A DNA stretch of 64,000 nucleotides from Geodermatophilus poikilotrophus. Lineage in GTDB: Bacteria > Actinomycetota > Actinomycetes > Mycobacteriales > Geodermatophilaceae. Positions 17,282 to 25,230 of this stretch are shown piece after piece. The notes under the pieces are model-generated. The model worked only from the letters and a program-made list of their open reading frames with translations. It was not told the DNA's origin and made no database searches. The stretch is from contig NZ_FOIE01000001.1 in NCBI RefSeq assembly GCF_900111455.1, forward strand, positions 310,001-374,000, written 5' to 3'. The translations under genes and the position numbers were made by a program. Numbering within the stretch: position 1 is the stretch's first letter; every line of letters begins with the position of its first letter.

Positions 17282-18154
17282 GTGGACCCCCGTCGCGTGC
17301 TCGTCTTCCGCGAGGTCGCCCGCGCCGGGTCGCTGGCCGGGGCGGCCCGCGCGCTGGGCTGGACGCAGCCGGCGGTGAGCCAGCAGGTACGGCAGCTGGA
17401 GCGGGAGGTCGGCACGGCCCTGGTGCTGCGGCAGGGCCGGGGCGTGGCGCTGACCGAGGCGGGCCGGGTCCTGCTGCGGCACGCCGAGGGGGTCGCCGAC
17501 CGGCTGGCCGCGGCCGAGCAGGAGGTCGCGGCGCTGACCGGGCTGGCCGCGGGCACGGTGCGGCTGGCCGCCTTCCCGACGGCCGCGGCGGTCCTGCTGC
17601 CGCCCGCGCTGGTCGCCCTGCGCGAGCGGGCGCCGGCGCTGCAGGTGCACTTCACCGAGCAGGAGCCGCCGGAGGCCGAGGCGGCGGTGCGCAGCGGCGC
17701 GGCGGACCTGGCGCTGGTGTTCCGCCACGAGGACGACGAGGACGCCGTCCCCGGCGACCTGCTGCGCGAGCCGCTGGCGCGCCACCCGGTGCGGGCCGTC
17801 GTGCGGGCGGGCGGGCCGCTGCCCACGACGCTGGCCGACCTGCGCGACCAGCCGTGGATCGCCGGGTGCGTGCGCTGCCGCGGTCACCTGCTGCGGTGCG
17901 CGCGGCGGGCCGGCTTCACCCCCGACGTCCGGTTCGCCACCGACGACCACGTCGTCGTTCAGCGCCTGGTGGCCTCGGGGCTCGGCGTGGCGCTGCTGCC
18001 CGGCTGGGCCCTGGCGGCGAGCACGCAGCCCGGGGTGGTCGCCGTGGACCTGCCCGACGTCGACGGCCGGGTGGTCGAGACGCTGGCGCGCCCGGACGCC
18101 CGGCGGGTGCCCGGCGTCGCCGCGCTGCTGGCCGCGCTGCGCGCCGCGGCCTGA
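17282..18154 (+). CDS. LysR family transcriptional regulator
   Basis: A 290-residue LysR-type regulator. The N-terminal winged helix is RRVLVFREVARAGSLAGAAR then LGWTQPAVSQQVRQLEREVG; the rest is a periplasmic-binding-protein-like effector domain (from LAAGTVRLAAFPTAAAV onward). I chose the GTG at 17282; an in-frame GTG at 17264 lies inside the palindrome. A pair of cysteines, GCVRCRGHLLRC, in the effector domain is unusual for the family and might sense metal or redox state. It probably controls the divergent racemase-SDR pair. Confidence 0.9.
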   Translation: MDPRRVLVFREVARAGSLAGAARALGWTQPAVSQQVRQLEREVGTALVLRQGRGVALTEAGRVLLRHAEGVADRLAAAEQEVAALTGLAAGTVRLAAFPTAAAVLLPPALVALRERAPALQVHFTEQEPPEAEAAVRSGAADLALVFRHEDDEDAVPGDLLREPLARHPVRAVVRAGGPLPTTLADLRDQPWIAGCVRCRGHLLRCARRAGFTPDVRFATDDHVVVQRLVASGLGVALLPGWALAASTQPGVVAVDLPDVDGRVVETLARPDARRVPGVAALLAALRAAA

Positions 18155-18160
18155 GCGGCG

Positions 18161-19489
18161 TCAGCAGGCGCGCAGGAACCGGTCGAGGACCCGGATGCCG
18201 AAGCGCAGCGACTCGACCGGCACGCGCTCGTCGATGCCGTGGAACAGCGAGGCGAAGTCCAGGTCCGGCGGCAGCCGCAGCGGGGAGAAGCCGAAGCAGC
18301 GCATGCCCAGCCGCTCGAAGCTCTTGGCGTCGGTGCCGCCGCTCATGGTGAACGGCACCGGGCGGGCGCCGTCGTCCTCGGCCTTCAGCGCGGCGACCAT
18401 CGCGTCGACCAGCGGACCGTCGAACGTCGTCTCCACGGCCTGGTCGTGCACCAGCCACTCGCGCTGCACGCCCTCGCCGATCAGGCCGGCCAGCTGCCGC
18501 TCGAACTCCTCCTCCTGCCCGTAGAGGAAGCGCCCGTCGACGGTGGCGCTGGCCGTGCCGGGGATGACGTTGGCCTTGTAGCCGGCGTCGAGCATCGTCG
18601 GGTTGACCGTGTTGCGCAGGGCCGCGCCGATCATCCGGCTGATGCTGCCGAGCCGGGCGAGGGCCTGCTCGGGCTCGTCGGGGTCGATCTCGACGCCGTA
18701 GGCCTCCTCGACGGCGGCGAGGAAGTGGCGCATCGGCGGGGTGAGGGTCGTGGGGAGCCGGGCCGAGCCGAGGCGGGCGACGGCCTGGCAGAGCCGGGTG
18801 ACGGCGTTGTCGTCGTGGACGAAGGAGCCGTGGCCGGGCTTCCCGCCGGCGGTGAGCCGCATCCAGGCCAGCCCCTTCTCCGCCGTCTGGACGAGGTAGA
18901 GGCGCAGGTCGTCGCGGACGGTGATGCTGAACCCGCCGACCTCGCTGATCGCCTCGGTGCAGCCCTCGAACAGGTCGGGGTGCTCCTCGACGAGGTAGCG
19001 GGCGCCGAGCTTCCCGCCGGCCTCCTCGTCGGCGACGAAGGCCAGGACGACGTCCCGCGGCGGCTTCGTGCCGGTGCGCGCCCAGTCGCGCACCAGCGCG
19101 AGGGTCATCGCGTCCATGTCCTTCATGTCGACCGCGCCGCGGCCCCAGACGTAGCCGTCGCGCTCCTCGCCGGAGAACGGGTGCACGCTCCACTCGGCCG
19201 GGTCGGCGGGGACGACGTCGAGGTGGCCGTGGACCAGCAGCCCCGGGCGGCTGCTGTCCTGGCCCTCGATGCGGGCGACGAGGCTGGCCCTCCCCCGCTC
19301 CGACTCGTGGATGACCGACGGGATGCCGACCTCGCCGAGCTTGCCGGCGACCCACTCCGCCGCCGTCCGCTCGCCCCTGCCGGTGGCGGTGTCCCCGGTG
19401 TTGGTCGTGTCGATGCGGATGAGGTCGGACAGCAGCTCGGCGACCTCGTCCTGGGCTCGGGCGAGGGGGGCGGGAGAGGTCTCGGACAT
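18161..19489 (-). CDS. M20/M25/M40 family metallopeptidase
   Basis: A 442-residue dizinc hydrolase of the DapE/CPG2/ACY1 group. Metal ligands can be seen: H89 in LLVHGHLDVVP, D121 in VWGRGAVDMKD and the catalytic glutamates in FVADEEAGGKLG. The insert between KPGHGSFV and VIPGTASATVDGRF is the dimerisation domain. It cleaves amide bonds of small peptides or N-acyl amino acids in the cytoplasm. It is convergent with the LysR gene and is the last gene before tRNA-Leu. The precise substrate is unknown. Confidence 0.9.
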   Translation of the reverse strand: MSETSPAPLARAQDEVAELLSDLIRIDTTNTGDTATGRGERTAAEWVAGKLGEVGIPSVIHESERGRASLVARIEGQDSSRPGLLVHGHLDVVPADPAEWSVHPFSGEERDGYVWGRGAVDMKDMDAMTLALVRDWARTGTKPPRDVVLAFVADEEAGGKLGARYLVEEHPDLFEGCTEAISEVGGFSITVRDDLRLYLVQTAEKGLAWMRLTAGGKPGHGSFVHDDNAVTRLCQAVARLGSARLPTTLTPPMRHFLAAVEEAYGVEIDPDEPEQALARLGSISRMIGAALRNTVNPTMLDAGYKANVIPGTASATVDGRFLYGQEEEFERQLAGLIGEGVQREWLVHDQAVETTFDGPLVDAMVAALKAEDDGARPVPFTMSGGTDAKSFERLGMRCFGFSPLRLPPDLDFASLFHGIDERVPVESLRFGIRVLDRFLRAC

Positions 19490-19574
19490 GCCGACGATCG
19501 TGCCACCGGGGGTCTGCAGAGCCCGGCCGAGGCTCGGTTATGCTGACTCCGGTGCTCGCGGGAGCAGCTCACCT

Positions 19575-19659
19575 GTCCGGGTGGCGGAATGGCAGACGCG
19601 CTAGCTTGAGGTGCTAGTGCCCTTTATCGGGCGTGGGGGTTCAAGTCCCCCCTCGGACA
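19575..19659 (+). tRNA. tRNA-Leu (anticodon GAG)
   Basis: A type-II tRNA with a long variable arm. The acceptor stem GTCCGGG pairs with CTCGGAC (one G-T pair), the anticodon stem CTAGC/GCTAG encloses TTGAGGT with GAG at positions 34-36, and the T-arm carries GGTTCAAGTCC. The 3' CCA is not encoded; the discriminator base is A. The 3' end of this gene is the presumed attachment site for the integrative elements whose remnants follow. Confidence 0.95.
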
Positions 19660-19740
19660 CTCCTCGCCCCGGTGTTCCTGCAGCTCAGGAGCACGGGGTG
19701 TCTTGCTGTAGAGGCCGCTGAGGCCCTCGTGACACCCGCG
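19645..19740 (+). repeat. att-like repeat, copy A (tRNA-Leu 3' end plus hairpin)
   Basis: This copy consists of the 3' part of tRNA-Leu, a stem-loop at 19667-19698 (CCCCG/CGGGG outer stem, TCCTG/CAGGA inner stem) and a second GGCC-rich dyad near 19711, ending CACCCGCG. The first hairpin is also well placed as the tRNA terminator. The same order of parts recurs at 22955, 38144 and, more degenerately, 41015, 42243, 43532 and 48411. Confidence 0.75.
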
Positions 19741-19759
19741 TGGTACTTCGCGCCTCCGA

Positions 19760-20320
19760 TCAGCCCTCGAGCAGCGCGGCGAAGCGGTCGGCCGCCTCGC
19801 GACCCATGCCGCGGTGCACGTGCTGGTAGACGGTGAGGGTGATGGTGGCGCTGGCGTGACCGAGGCGCTTCGAGACGACCTTCACCGGCACGCCGTCGGC
19901 GAGCAGCAGGGTGGCGCGGGCGGTGCAGCCGGATCGCCGGGAGTCTCTCCCCCCAGCGCCGTGCGGGCCTGGGCGACCTGGCCGGCGAAGCGGCGGGAGA
20001 ACCGCTCGGGGTGGCGGTGCGTGCCGCCGAGATTGCCCAGCACGAGCGCGGCGTCCCGCACGAGCTCGTGCATGAGGGAACCGCGAGTCGCGCGGTGGAC
20101 CCGCAGGGCGGCGACCGTGTCGGCGTCGATGTCCACCACGCGTGCCTGGCCGGTCCGTCGGTCCCTCGAAGAGCTGCTGGCCGGCGCCCTTGGCCTTGAC
20201 CACACCGAGGCTGCGCCGGACCTGCAGCCGGCCGGCGTCGAGGTCCACGTCCCGCCAGCGCAGGGCGAGCGCCTCGCCGCGGCCGGCTCCCGCCGACTCG
20301 CGCAGGTCAGCGACTGCCGC
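19760..20320 (-). pseudogene. Decayed site-specific tyrosine integrase
   Basis: Integrase sequence is spread over more than one frame. Reading on the minus strand, ALALRWRDVDLDAGRLQVRRS gives the region after the catalytic arginine, then after a frameshift VVDIDADTVAALRVHRATRG and HPERFSRRFAGQVAQA, and after another shift VVSKRLGHASATITLTVYQHV with the catalytic histidine and tyrosine, stopping at 19760. The N-terminal arm-binding and core-binding domains are missing. The C-terminus faces tRNA-Leu, as expected for an integrase beside its attachment site. Non-functional. Confidence 0.85.
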
Positions 20321-20323
20321 CGC

Positions 20324-20857
20324 TCAGCCATCCCCGAGTGGGAAGACCAGGCAGGTGCTGGACGCGGTGGCGACCAACCTGCCGTCCCCATCACGAACCC
20401 CGCCGTCGGCGAAGGCGGCTCGACGTCCTGGTTTGGTGACCCGGCCGGTCGCGGTCAGCTCGCCTCCACCATGCCGGACCGGGCGCAGATAACTGACCTT
20501 GATCTCCAGACTCGTGTAGCCCACGCCCGCCGGCAGCGTGCTGTGCACCGCACAACCGGCGACTGAGTCGAGGAGCGTGCAGACGAGGCCGCCGTGCACC
20601 ACGCCGATGGGGTTGTACGCCGACTCGTCCGGCCGGCACCGGAACTCCACCGTCCCCTCGCCCACGGAGACCGCGGTCATGGCCACGAGCCCGCCGATGG
20701 GCGCTGGGGGAAGCCGGCCGTCGATCATCGCCTGCAGGTACTCGCGACCACTGAGGCGGTGCATCGCACGGGCGCCGATCATCGGGTCCCACCAGGTGAC
20801 GGTCCTCGACCGGGGTTCGCCCCAGCCGTCGGGGGGTGAGCCTTCGTCCGGTCTCAT
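20324..20857 (-). CDS. PaaI-like hotdog-fold thioesterase
   Basis: A 177-residue hotdog-fold protein. The catalytic loop NPIGVVHGGLVCTLLDSVAG holds the HGG motif and helix typical of PaaI/YbgC-type acyl-CoA thioesterases, followed by the SLEIKVSYLRPVRHG strand. The N-terminal 30 residues, with WWDPMIGARAMHRLSGREYLQAMI, resemble actinobacterial homologues. The ATG start overlaps the MFS transporter stop by 4 nt (ATGA), so it is coupled to the exporter. It may release or detoxify an acyl-CoA related to the exported compound. Confidence 0.87.
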   Translation of the reverse strand: MRPDEGSPPDGWGEPRSRTVTWWDPMIGARAMHRLSGREYLQAMIDGRLPPAPIGGLVAMTAVSVGEGTVEFRCRPDESAYNPIGVVHGGLVCTLLDSVAGCAVHSTLPAGVGYTSLEIKVSYLRPVRHGGGELTATGRVTKPGRRAAFADGGVRDGDGRLVATASSTCLVFPLGDG

Positions 20858-22320
20858 GCCGTCTCCTGCGGTCGGGGGTGCGGAAGCGTCACGGCAACCG
20901 CGGCTGCCGGTCTGATGCGCCGGGTCAGGACGGCGACGCACACCACCCCGGCCGCGACGAGGAAGGCGATGGTCAGGGCGATGCCGTTCCGGAACGCGGT
21001 GAGCGGATCGGGGCCGGGGACCGCGAGTGCCGCGACGAGCGCAGCCACGCCCAGCACGGTGCCGACCTGCCGGGCCATGTTCAGGATCCCGCTGCCGGTG
21101 CCCAGGTTCGCCACGGGCAAGCCGGCGCTTCCGGCCCCCAGCAGCGAGGGGATGGCCAACCCCACCCCGGCCCCGCCGAGCAACTGCGCCGGCAGCAGGT
21201 GCGTCACATAGGCCGGCTCCACGTGGATGAGCACCAGCCACAGCCCCTGCGCGACGGCGCCGACCCCGCAGCCCAGGGCGGCGACCCGCCCGACCCCACC
21301 CAGCAAGGGGATCAACCGGGGCGCGACGAGCCGCGCGAACGGCAGCACCATCAGCGGCCCCGGGGCGATGGCCAGCCCCGCCTCCAGCGGCGTGAAGCGC
21401 CAGACCGTGGTGAGGAACTCGACGGTGTTGAGGAGGAAGGCGCCGAAGGCCGCGTAGTACAGCACCGACGCCGCTCCGGCCCCGGAGAACATCCGGGACC
21501 GGAACAGGCCCGGCTCCAGCACCGGCGCCGGATGACGGAACGAGCGCGCCACGACCGCTCCCGCGCACAGGGCCGCGGCCAGCAGCAGGCCCAGGACGCC
21601 GGCCGATGCCCAGCCCCGGTCCGCCGCCTCGACCAGCGCCCCGGCGACCAGGCCGACCGCCAGCGCGAGGAACACCGCGCCGAGCAGGTCGGGGCGACTC
21701 CCCCGCGCCTCGTCCCGGCTCTCGGGCACCAGGCGGAGGGCGAGCAGGATCGCCACGACCCCCACCGGCAGGTTCACCCAGAAGACCCAGCGCCAGCCGA
21801 TCTCGACCAGACCACCACCGATCACCGGCCCCAGGGCCGCGCCCAGGGCGCCGAGCGCCGACCAGGACCCGAGCGCGCGGGCGCGCTGTTCCTGCGGGAT
21901 GACGGCCAGCAGCAGCGACAGCGATGCGGGCACCATCACGCCGGCCCCGATCGCCTGCACCGTCCTGGCCGCCACCAGCCAGCCCACCCCCGGGGCCAGG
22001 CCGCAGAGCAACGACCCGCCGGTGAACACGGCCAGTCCCGCGACCAGGGCGCGCCGGCGCCCGACCCGATCGGCCCACCGTCCGGCGGGGACGAGCACCG
22101 CCGCGAACACGATCGTGTACGCGTTGAGGACCCACGACAGCGAGCCCAGATCTTCCCCCGCGTACTCCTGTCCGATCGAGGGGAACGCCAGGTTGACGAT
22201 GAACAGGTCGAGGCTGGACATGAACACCGCGATGGCCAGTACAGCCACGACCGCCGCCGTCCCACGGTTCGGCTCGGGTTCGGTGCCGGCCGATGAGGGC
22301 GACCTCTTGCCAAGCGCCAT
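20854..22320 (-). CDS. MFS transporter, DHA2 (14-TM drug:H+ antiporter) family
   Basis: A 488-residue polytopic membrane protein with about 14 hydrophobic segments. It carries the MFS loop motif GRWADRVGRRRALVAG between TM2 and TM3 and the TM5 antiporter-type motif ALGAALGPVIGGGLVEIGWRW. Such exporters remove drugs or metabolites using the proton gradient. The ATG at 22320 is preceded by a long untranslated stretch with operator-like repeats shared with the divergent HxlR gene. The downstream thioesterase gene overlaps it by 4 nt. Confidence 0.9.
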   Translation of the reverse strand: MALGKRSPSSAGTEPEPNRGTAAVVAVLAIAVFMSSLDLFIVNLAFPSIGQEYAGEDLGSLSWVLNAYTIVFAAVLVPAGRWADRVGRRRALVAGLAVFTGGSLLCGLAPGVGWLVAARTVQAIGAGVMVPASLSLLLAVIPQEQRARALGSWSALGALGAALGPVIGGGLVEIGWRWVFWVNLPVGVVAILLALRLVPESRDEARGSRPDLLGAVFLALAVGLVAGALVEAADRGWASAGVLGLLLAAALCAGAVVARSFRHPAPVLEPGLFRSRMFSGAGAASVLYYAAFGAFLLNTVEFLTTVWRFTPLEAGLAIAPGPLMVLPFARLVAPRLIPLLGGVGRVAALGCGVGAVAQGLWLVLIHVEPAYVTHLLPAQLLGGAGVGLAIPSLLGAGSAGLPVANLGTGSGILNMARQVGTVLGVAALVAALAVPGPDPLTAFRNGIALTIAFLVAAGVVCVAVLTRRIRPAAAVAVTLPHPRPQETA

Positions 22321-22340
22321 GGGTGGCCCCCCAGGGGTCA

Positions 22341-22397
22341 GTCCGGATTCTGGACGCACGGTATCCCCGCTTGGGTGAGCCCGTCCAGATATCGGAC
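22341..22397. promoter_or_regulatory. Paired operator sites for the HxlR regulator
   Basis: GTCCGGATTCTGGAC (22341-22355) and GTCCAGATATCGGAC (22383-22397) are both GTCC-N7-GGAC inverted repeats. The reverse complement of the second matches the first at 13 of 15 positions. Their centres are 42 bp apart, close to four helical turns, in the promoter region between the MFS and HxlR genes. They are probable binding sites for the HxlR dimer. Confidence 0.7.
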
Positions 22398-22418
22398 TCA
22401 GCGCGTTAGGCTCGCGAC

Positions 22419-22862
22419 ATGGCGGCACCGGCCGAACCCCGCGTCTGCTCCGTTGCGCGCGCACTCGACGTGGTGGGAGAGAAGTGGGCACTGCTGGCCG
22501 TGCGCGAGGTCTTCCTGGGCAACCGCCGCTTCGACGAGATGATCCGGCGCACCGGAGCACCGCGAGACACGCTGACAGCCCGGCTCCGCACACTGGTCGA
22601 CGCCGGCATCTTGCAGCGTCACCGGTACAGCGACCACCCGCAGCGCTTCGAGTACCACCTCACAACTGCCGGCCGGGACCTCTACCCGGTCATCCTGACC
22701 TTGCTGCGATGGGGCGATGAGCACCTCGCCGGCCTGGAGGGCCCCCCGCTGGTCCTCGAGCACAACTGCGGGCACCGCCTGATCCCGGAGGTCACCTGTC
22801 AGGCCTGCGGGGAGGTCGTCGATCCGGCAGAGACGGCCAGGCGGTCCCCCACCAGCACCTGA
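22419..22862 (+). CDS. HxlR family transcriptional regulator
   Basis: A 147-residue winged-helix regulator. CSVARALDVVGEKWALLAVREV then GNRRFDEMIRRTGAPRDTLTARLRTLVDAGIL is the standard HxlR core; the wing is RYSDHPQRFEYHLT. The cysteine in CSVARALD is the conserved redox/aldehyde-sensing position in some HxlR proteins. A short C-terminal extension holds a possible zinc ribbon (HNCGHRL, CQACGE). It diverges from the MFS-thioesterase operon and two matching dyads lie between them, so it probably represses export until an effector is present. Confidence 0.9.
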   Translation: MAAPAEPRVCSVARALDVVGEKWALLAVREVFLGNRRFDEMIRRTGAPRDTLTARLRTLVDAGILQRHRYSDHPQRFEYHLTTAGRDLYPVILTLLRWGDEHLAGLEGPPLVLEHNCGHRLIPEVTCQACGEVVDPAETARRSPTST

Positions 22863-22954
22863 CCCGCAGGCGCTCGCCGCTCTCGTCTTCCCCACCTGCG
22901 CCGCTCCACCGGCCGGTCCCCGGGCGGGGGGCACGGTGTCGGCTCACGTTCCGC

Positions 22955-23074
22955 GGCCGTAGTCGTGTGCGTGTGCGTGTGGCCCCTCGGACACAGTCTC
23001 ACCCCGGTGTCCCTGCAGGTCAGGGGCCCGGGGTGTTTCATTGCAGGGCCTTTGAGGCCCTCGCGATACCCGCG
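22955..23074 (+). repeat. att-like repeat, copy B
   Basis: This copy has a GTGTGC-rich leader, CCCCTCGGACAC (22983-22994; identical to the tRNA-Leu 3' end at 19649-19660), a strong hairpin at 23001-23034 (ACCCCGG/CCGGGGT outer, CCCTG/CAGGG inner) and a second dyad GGGCCT/AGGCCC at 23046-23060, ending ATACCCGCG. It is the best-formed copy away from the tRNA and abuts a truncated integrase. Confidence 0.75.
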
Positions 23075-23435
23075 TCGAGGTCGACGACCTGGGACCGGCC
23101 GGTCTTGGTCGGCCCCTCGACGAGGCGCTCGCCGGCGCCCTCGGCCTTCACCACGCCGACGCTGCGGCGAACCGAGAGGCGGCCGGCGTCCAGGTCGACG
23201 TCCCGCCAGCGCAGGGCCAGCGCCTGACCGCGGCGCATCCCGGTGACCGCCGGCAGCCGCCAGCCCATGGCGAGGTCCGGATCCTGGACGTCGGCCCAGC
23301 CGAGGAACCGGCCGAGCTCCGGCGCGGTCCAGGCCTGCACCTCCGGCGGGCGGGCCTCCGACGAGCTCGGGGTTCCTGGTGGTCCGCCGCGGCGCGGTGA
23401 CGCCGCTGTGACGGCCCGGTGATGTAGCGCCCGGG
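23038..23435 (-). pseudogene. Truncated tyrosine integrase fragment
   Basis: On the minus strand one frame reads VQAWTAPELGRFLGWADVQD, then VTGMRRGQALALRWRDVDLD and RRSVGVVKAEGAGERLVEGP. This is the end of the core-binding domain and the start of the catalytic domain with its first arginine. At VVDLDAG the similarity stops and the frame runs into repeat copy B, so the catalytic H, R and Y are gone. It is closely related to the fragment beside tRNA-Leu (LALRWRDVDLDAGRL in both), which suggests two insertions of one element family. Confidence 0.82.
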
Positions 23436-23508
23436 ACCCTGGCCGGGCCGAACCCGCCCTGCTCGACCTCCGGTCGCCGGGTCGGCCTCCGCCAGAAGGG
23501 ACCACGCC

Positions 23509-24789
23509 GTGACCGTCCCCCTCCGCTTCCGCCAGGTCAACGACTACGCGTGGGCCCACCGTTTCCTGTCCGGCTTCCCCAACTTCCACGAGGCGAACTA
23601 CGGCCTGGGCGTCGTGCGCGGCACCTTCCTGCTCGGCGGCGACGTGGCGGAGTGGCGCGACATCCGGGCGGCCGACCTGGGCAACCCGCCTCCGGACGAC
23701 GTCGGCGCCCGGTTCCGCGCCACCAACGACTGGGCAGCACGCAACGGCTACGTCAGCGGGTTCCCGAACTTCCACCAGGCCGACTACGGAGCGGGCACGG
23801 TCTACGGGAGCATCCTCATCCGCCGGGGCGGCGCCGAGTGGCGCGACGTGCCGGCCGCCCAGCTGGGTAACCCGCCGGCCGGGGACGTCCCGGCGCGCTT
23901 CCGTGCCACCAACGACTGGGCGGTGCGCAACGGCTTCGCCGCGGGCTTCCCGAACTTCCACCAGGCGAACTACGGGGCGGGCACCGTCTACGGCACCATC
24001 CTCTTCCGGCCGGGGAGCGTCCAGTGGCGTGACGTCTTCGCCTACATCACCGACATCTACAGCCGCTTCCGCTTCGACCCGGCCATAACGGCGGCGCAGC
24101 GGCAGCGGTTGTTCGAGCGGCACAGCTTCGCGCTGACCCGGCACGCGAGCTGCGGGAACCTCACGCCGTCGGAGCGGGCCAACCTCCTGTCGGCCTACGG
24201 GCGCGAGATCTGGCACGGCATCAACACCGACCCCAGCGCCAACGCGTCGGCGCAGGTCGGCGGCTCCAAGATCTGGGTGAACTTCACCAACCTGTTCCCG
24301 CAGAACGACAACGAGGTCGCCCAGACCCTGATCCACGAGATGATGCACTGCGCCGGGTACTCGCACCCGGTCCGGCGGGACCCGCCGAACCCCACCCCCG
24401 ACGTCCCCGGCGACAACGGGCCGTACTACGGCACCCCGCCGCTGCGGTCCGAGTTCTGCATCGCCGGGTTCCAGAGCGACCGCACGCTCGCGCTGGGCCA
24501 GGACACCATCAGCGCAGCCCGGCCGCGCGCCTGCACCCCCGACGGCGACGTCTTCACGGTCGCCAGTGAGGTGAGCCCGTCCATCCAGCACTTCTCGGAC
24601 CGGCCCGAGGACGAGGGACCGGCAGAGGGCTATGCGACCGAGGCTGCCGCCGAGGGTGCCGGGGACGGTCACCCGGCCGAGATGCCGTCGCCTCAGGCCG
24701 CCTCCGCCGCACCCGGGAACGGCGAACCCCTCTGGGCCCGCGTGCGGGAGCTCGAGCGCCAACTCGAGCAGCTGACCGAACCGGGCTGA
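23509..24789 (+). CDS. Metzincin-motif metallopeptidase-like protein with three tandem N-terminal repeats
   Basis: A 426-residue protein that I do not recognise as a whole. Residues ~6-176 hold three ~60-residue repeats, each with (S/A)GFPNFHxAxYGxG then WRDV; two are joined by LGNPP. Residues ~180-345 look like a metalloprotease domain with HEMMHCAGYSH at 276-286, an exact HExxHxxGxxH metzincin zinc motif. Several cysteines follow (FCIAG, ACTPD). The C-terminus is low-complexity and ends in a short coiled coil (ARVRELERQLEQLTEPG). No signal peptide is evident. The GTG start has AGAAGGGA upstream. It lies between integrase and excisionase remnants, so it is probably cargo of the element. Confidence 0.7.
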   Translation: MTVPLRFRQVNDYAWAHRFLSGFPNFHEANYGLGVVRGTFLLGGDVAEWRDIRAADLGNPPPDDVGARFRATNDWAARNGYVSGFPNFHQADYGAGTVYGSILIRRGGAEWRDVPAAQLGNPPAGDVPARFRATNDWAVRNGFAAGFPNFHQANYGAGTVYGTILFRPGSVQWRDVFAYITDIYSRFRFDPAITAAQRQRLFERHSFALTRHASCGNLTPSERANLLSAYGREIWHGINTDPSANASAQVGGSKIWVNFTNLFPQNDNEVAQTLIHEMMHCAGYSHPVRRDPPNPTPDVPGDNGPYYGTPPLRSEFCIAGFQSDRTLALGQDTISAARPRACTPDGDVFTVASEVSPSIQHFSDRPEDEGPAEGYATEAAAEGAGDGHPAEMPSPQAASAAPGNGEPLWARVRELERQLEQLTEPG

Positions 24790-25018
24790 TCCCGGCGCCC
24801 GTCCCGGACGGCGCGGAGGACCTCCCGGATCCACACGGCGGGGACCTCCGCGTCGTCGGCGCCGCGAGCGCTGCCACCAGCGTTCTCCCAGCGACGTCCC
24901 GGCAAGCAGCAGCTCGAACAAGCCCCCACAACTCATCACCCGTCAGCCGGGGCGGCGGAGTGATGGGACGGGCAGCGCCCGCGCAGCCCGACGTCCCCGC
25001 TCGTGCGCAGGACGTGCG

Positions 25019-25230
25019 GTGAACCTCGACGACCTCGGGACCAGTCGCTCCGCCGTTGTGACCGTCTCGGAGGCGGCTCCGGTCTTCGGTGTCGACCTGC
25101 GTACGGTGACCCGCGCCATCGAAGCGGCGAGCTGCAGGCTGTCCGTCTCGGTCGACGAGTGCTGATCCCCCGACTGCCCCTGCTGGCTGCACTGGGGGTC
25201 GAGCCGGCGGTCACACCTGGACGCTGCTCC
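25019..25230 (+). pseudogene. Frameshifted excisionase-type HTH protein
   Basis: One frame gives VTVSEAAPVFGVDLRTVTRAIEA and, after a single missing base near 25130, the next frame continues GELQAVRLGRRVLIPRLPLL. Joined, these form the standard excisionase/MerR-like HTH domain found beside actinobacterial integrases. As written, the first frame stops at TGC TGA. It may be a true pseudogene or a sequencing error. It fits the integrase remnant at 23038 as part of the same decayed element. The 3' boundary is approximate. Confidence 0.7.

Noticed and set aside
22799..23041. Short minus-strand frames across the repeats with GPLTCRDT and CPRG motifs (also at 38.2, 42.2 and 43.5 kb)
   Set aside because: The similarity between them follows from the DNA repeat itself; starts, lengths and frames are not conserved, so they are unlikely to be genes.
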